Of a stretch of DNA of 64,000 bases, positions 61,174-64,000 are shown piece by piece. Position 1 is the stretch's first letter; each line of letters begins with the position of its first letter. The DNA lies in contig WNNJ02000066.1 of assembly GCA_012934845.2 (NCBI GenBank), positions 1 through 64,000 on the forward strand, in the 5' to 3' direction. The notes under the pieces are model-generated. The model was not told the DNA's origin and ran no database searches. It was given only the letters and a program-made list of their open reading frames with translations. This DNA is from Pomphorhynchus laevis (lineage: Eukaryota > Acanthocephala > Palaeacanthocephala > Echinorhynchida > Pomphorhynchidae). The translations under genes and the position numbers were made by a program.

Positions 61174-61389
61174 TTATTCGATAATCTTAAGAATCTTTCC
61201 AACGGCGACGGTTTTTGCTTCATCCCTAATTGTAAAACGGCCCATTTGCGGAAACTTATTGTACATCTCCATACAAGCAACTTCGTTCGTCAACTCCATA
61301 CGAACTATGGCTATCGAATCAGGACGGATAAATTGAACGTTGTGCTTTGACCGCTGTCCGGTTTTTTTGTCAACAGTGCAGATGATGCG
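61174..61389 (-). CDS. eRF3 (GSPT1-type release factor GTPase), last coding exon
   Basis: eRF3 is the GTPase partner of eRF1 in translation termination; this part is its third, beta-barrel domain, which contacts eRF1. The minus strand after a good acceptor (TTTTATGATTGTAG|) reads RIICTVDKKTGQRSKHNVQF, then KFPQMGRFTIRDEAKTVAVG and KILKIIE, stop at 61174. Human GSPT1 ends CLVDKKSGEKSKTRPRF, DFPQMGRFTLRDEGKTIAIG and KVLKLV. The exon is 72 codons, phase 0, with no stop. Earlier exons are not seen within the 2.6 kb up to the window edge, which is all repeats, so they must lie beyond it or be missing. The segment KHNVQFIRPDSIAIVRMELT diverges from the usual sequence, so a paralogue or an isolated exon copy is possible. 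Confidence 0.8.
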   Translation of the reverse strand, partial: RIICTVDKKTGQRSKHNVQFIRPDSIAIVRMELTNEVACMEMYNKFPQMGRFTIRDEAKTVAVGKILKIIE

Positions 61390-61789
61390 CTACAATCATA
61401 AAATAGAAAAATAAAGATATAAATGAAAGTTAAAACGCTAGAAGACAATTCTTTAAAAATGATCTCGCAACTTGTAGCTTGATGACTTTTTATTAGTAGC
61501 AAGTTAAGTCAATGCTAATAATCATTAAATGATGGTATATAAAGTTTATGATATTTTTTAAACATCATGGAAATTATATATTACATATATTATAAACATT
61601 ATAATATTTATATCAAATAATATAATATGAAATATTATAATATTTATATTAAATTATAATATTAAATATTATAAAAATTAAATATATTATACTAATAATA
61701 ACGATTATTATAATTTATTAATATAAATTAATAAATTTTATTAATTTTATTATAAATTTTATTAATACATTATACTCATATTTTCTACA
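61390..61789. other. A+T-rich stretch upstream of the eRF3 exon
   Basis: ATTATAATATTTATA-type low complexity with no exon seen. Confidence 0.45.
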
Positions 61790-63030
61790 AATTAAGGATT
61801 AACAAATATAAAATTAACAAAGTTGGTTTATAAGAGACAAATATGAGATAACCAAATATATTATAACCAAATATAACATAAACGAATAAAAGATAACAAA
61901 TATAATATAAACGAATAAAAGAAAAACTAATAAAAGATAAACAAATATGAGATAAACAAATATACGATAGACAAATATGAGCTAAACAAATAAAATATAA
62001 ACGAATGAAAGATAAACAAATATAAGATAAACAAATATGAGATAAACAGCTATACGAGAGACAAATATGAGATAAACAAATATACGATAGATAAATATAC
62101 GATAGGCAAATAAGAGATAAACGAACATGATAGATAAAACAAATATCTAGAAATATCTATAAATAATATCTATTATATATAATAAATATTAATATCTATA
62201 ATATCTATAGATAAACAAATATCATAATAGATAAACAAACATGATAGATAGACATGATATAGACAAACATGAAATAAACCAACTTAAGATAAACAAATAT
62301 AAAAAACAAATGAGATAAACAAATATTGATAAATAAATATAAGATGAACAAATATAAGTAATAGATAATATAAATAATAGATATTATATATAAATAATAT
62401 CTATTATATATAATAAATGTTAATATCTATAATATCTATAGATAAACAAATATCATGATAGATAAACAAACATGATAGATAGACATGAGATAAACAAACA
62501 TGAAATAAACCAACTTAAGATAAACAGATATAAAATAAGCAAATATAAGATAAACAAATATAAACAAACAAATTTAAGATAAACAAATATAAAATAAGCA
62601 AATATTAGATAAACAAACATGAAATAAACCAACTTAAGATAGACAAATATAAAATAAACCAAATATAACATAAACGAATAAAAGATAACAAATATAATAT
62701 AAACGAATAAAATATAAACAAATATGAGATAAACAAATATGAGATAAACAAATATACGGTAGACAAATATGAGCTAAACAAATAAAATATAAACGAATGA
62801 AAGATAAACAAATATAAGATAAACAAATATGAGATAAACAAATATGAAACAAACAATTTAAGATAAACGAATATGAGATAAACAAATATTGAAAAATAAA
62901 TATAAGATGAGCAAATATAAGATGAGAAAATATGAGATCAACAAAGTTAGTTCATAAACAACAAATATAAGATAAACAAAAATAAGATGAACAAATATAA
63001 GATATTAAATAGTTGATACTGATCCATTAT
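61790..63030. repeat. Irregular minisatellite (AACAAATATGAGATAA type)
   Basis: Many copies of a roughly 15-17 bp unit, AAATATRAGATAAACA and variants. A longer internal duplication is included: TAATATCTATAATATC with AGATAAACAAATATCAT near 62190 and 62430. The minus-strand frames of 70-83 residues rich in YLFI are artefacts of the repeat. Confidence 0.9.
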
Positions 63031-63039
63031 TGATAAATA

Positions 63040-63120
63040 ATTATTGGAACTGGATCAAAGAAAAGAGGAAATTATTTTTGATATTTCGCTTACCTCTGCT
63101 AGCATCTTCAGAAAATTACT
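63040..63120 (-). repeat. Penelope-like end with hammerhead-like core
   Basis: On the minus strand: GTAATTTT, CTGAAGA, TGCTAGCAGAGGTAAGC, GAAA, TATC. Both core blocks are intact and stem II (GCTAGC/GTAAGC) is imperfect. The outer part (ACTGGATCAAAGAAAAGAGG) matches 63550-63580 and 49157-49172. Confidence 0.65.
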
Positions 63121-63125
63121 AATTT

Positions 63126-63417
63126 TCATATTGCAGTAGTCTGCACCCTTCGCAGATTGGCATGTAAATCTGCTTTAAAAAATACCTCCTATAAAGTAAT
63201 CACACAATTACGCCCTATTCAAATGGGTTTTGCTACTAAAGGAGGGTGCGAAACGTCTGTTCACTCTACTCGCAAATATATTGACACGTCTTTGAGTCCT
63301 TGTGGCCTTTTAAAACTAGACATTAAGAATGCCTTTAACACTCTACGAAGAGATTGTATGCTCAAGGAAACCCTGTTGAGAATCCCAGATTGGTTTCAAA
63401 GTTCTTTGGTATAACTA
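63126..63417 (+). mobile_element. RT fragment of another LINE type
   Basis: VVCTLRRLACKSALKNTSYK, RPIQMGFATKGGCETSVHST and LLKLDIKNAFNTLRRDCMLK show RT fingers and domain A (LDIKNAFN, catalytic Asp). The GGCE...H and NAFN wording differs from families A to G. The fragment ends abruptly at 63417. It lies between two copies of a Penelope-like end. Confidence 0.65.
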
Positions 63418-63549
63418 CTTACAATATTGATTGAATGGTTCAAAATTCTTTTCTTATAACTATATACAAATTAAATAAACAAAGTATGCAATAAAGACAA
63501 GGTAATATTTTCAGCATTTGATTTATTTTTAAAATGAATTAAATTTCAT

Positions 63550-63715
63550 TAAAGAGTTATTGGAGCTGGATCAAAAAAAGAGGAATTTTGATATTTCGTC
63601 AACTTCTGTTAGCATCTTCAGATGTAATTTTCTGAAGATGCTAACAGAGGTAAGCGAAATATCAAATAAAATGTTCCTTCTTTCTTTGATCCAGCTCCAA
63701 TAATTATTTATATCA
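63550..63715. repeat. Inverted pair of Penelope-like ends
   Basis: TTATTGGAGCTGGATCAAA (63557) is mirrored by TTTGATCCAGCTCCAATAA (63694-63712). Inside are TTCTGTTAGCATCTTCAGA and TCTGAAGATGCTAACAGAGG, then TAAGCGAAATATC. The right arm has CTGAAGA and GAAA intact. Confidence 0.7.
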
Positions 63716-64000
63716 GATAGGCAAGTATAAGATAAGCAAGTATAGGATAGGCAAGTATAAGATAAATATAACTCGATTGTTTAGTATGTTTTGAATGAAC
63801 AATTAAAAAATGATATTTTCTAGATCAAGTTGGTAAAATAGCAACTAAAAATCAGTTCACTTAAACTATATAATGTACACTATTATTTTAATTAATTAAT
63901 TTTAGTTTACGCTGTGCTAGAATGAAGATAAGAATTTTCCCTGATTAACTGATGTGTTATTAAATATGAAATTAAATGTAAAATGTTGTAATATTTTGTA
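63716..64000. other. A+T-rich window end
   Basis: A few GATAGGCAAGTATAAGAT units, then nothing recognised. Confidence 0.5.

Noticed and set aside
62453-62885. Several minus-strand frames rich in YLFI, resembling membrane proteins
   Set aside because: Produced by the AAATATRAGATAAACA minisatellite; different frames give the same kind of sequence.
61790-63030. Regular short repeats that could suggest a CRISPR array
   Set aside because: Units are degenerate, there are no unique spacers of fixed length, and the DNA is clearly eukaryotic.
1-64000. tRNA and rRNA genes
   Set aside because: No intact cloverleaf with proper A and B boxes and no rRNA-like sequence was found by reading; only worn B-box-like phrases in the SINE-like repeat.

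Overview
The window is A+T-rich eukaryotic DNA, almost certainly from an insect. A hymenopteran is my best guess, but that is inference from the mix of repeats and the host-gene similarity, not proof. It holds few host genes and a great deal of layered transposon debris.

Host genes. (1) A complete 14-exon ADAM10/Kuzbanian-type membrane metalloprotease runs on the + strand from 30397 to 58614. Its exon phases join without a break into 740 residues. (2) The last coding exon of the translation release factor eRF3 lies on the - strand (61174-61389). (3) A broken fragment of the biotin-carrier end of pyruvate carboxylase lies at about 27200-27530. (4) An unrecognised 125-residue open frame (36699-37076) sits in ADAM intron 2.

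Left third (1-29 kb): nested retroelements. Two related two-ORF LINE families of the CR1/L2 type dominate; I call them A and B. Family A has near-full copies at 3067-7262 and 52990-57340, plus truncated copies near 23-25, 25.6, 29.2 and 59.5 kb. Family B has a full-length copy at 16005-20440 with an intact 969-residue ORF2, plus fragments at 12.5, 15 and 22-26.6 kb. All keep a 3' stem-loop. The better copies keep a 37-nt overlap between ORF1 and ORF2. Older LINEs (called C to G here) and a Ty3/Gypsy fossil (7830-11560, split by LINE D) lie between them.

Right two thirds (30-64 kb): ADAM introns and 3' flank, filled with Penelope-like element (PLE) remains. There is a GIY-YIG nuclease fragment, two pieces of a second RT family that may be Naiad-like, and many terminal repeats with the hallmark of PLE hammerhead ribozymes. 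One at 42607-42648 has every core residue and perfect stem pairing. Minisatellites, a 358-bp satellite, a 223-bp triplication and SINE-like repeats fill much of the rest.

Most promising leads: the complete hammerhead and its degenerate relatives; the LINE 3' stem-loop with a compensatory base-pair change; the exchange of ORF1 N-terminal modules between family A copies; and the ADAM10-like protease, which lacks the usual prodomain-boundary processing site and cysteine switch and uses a GC-AG intron.
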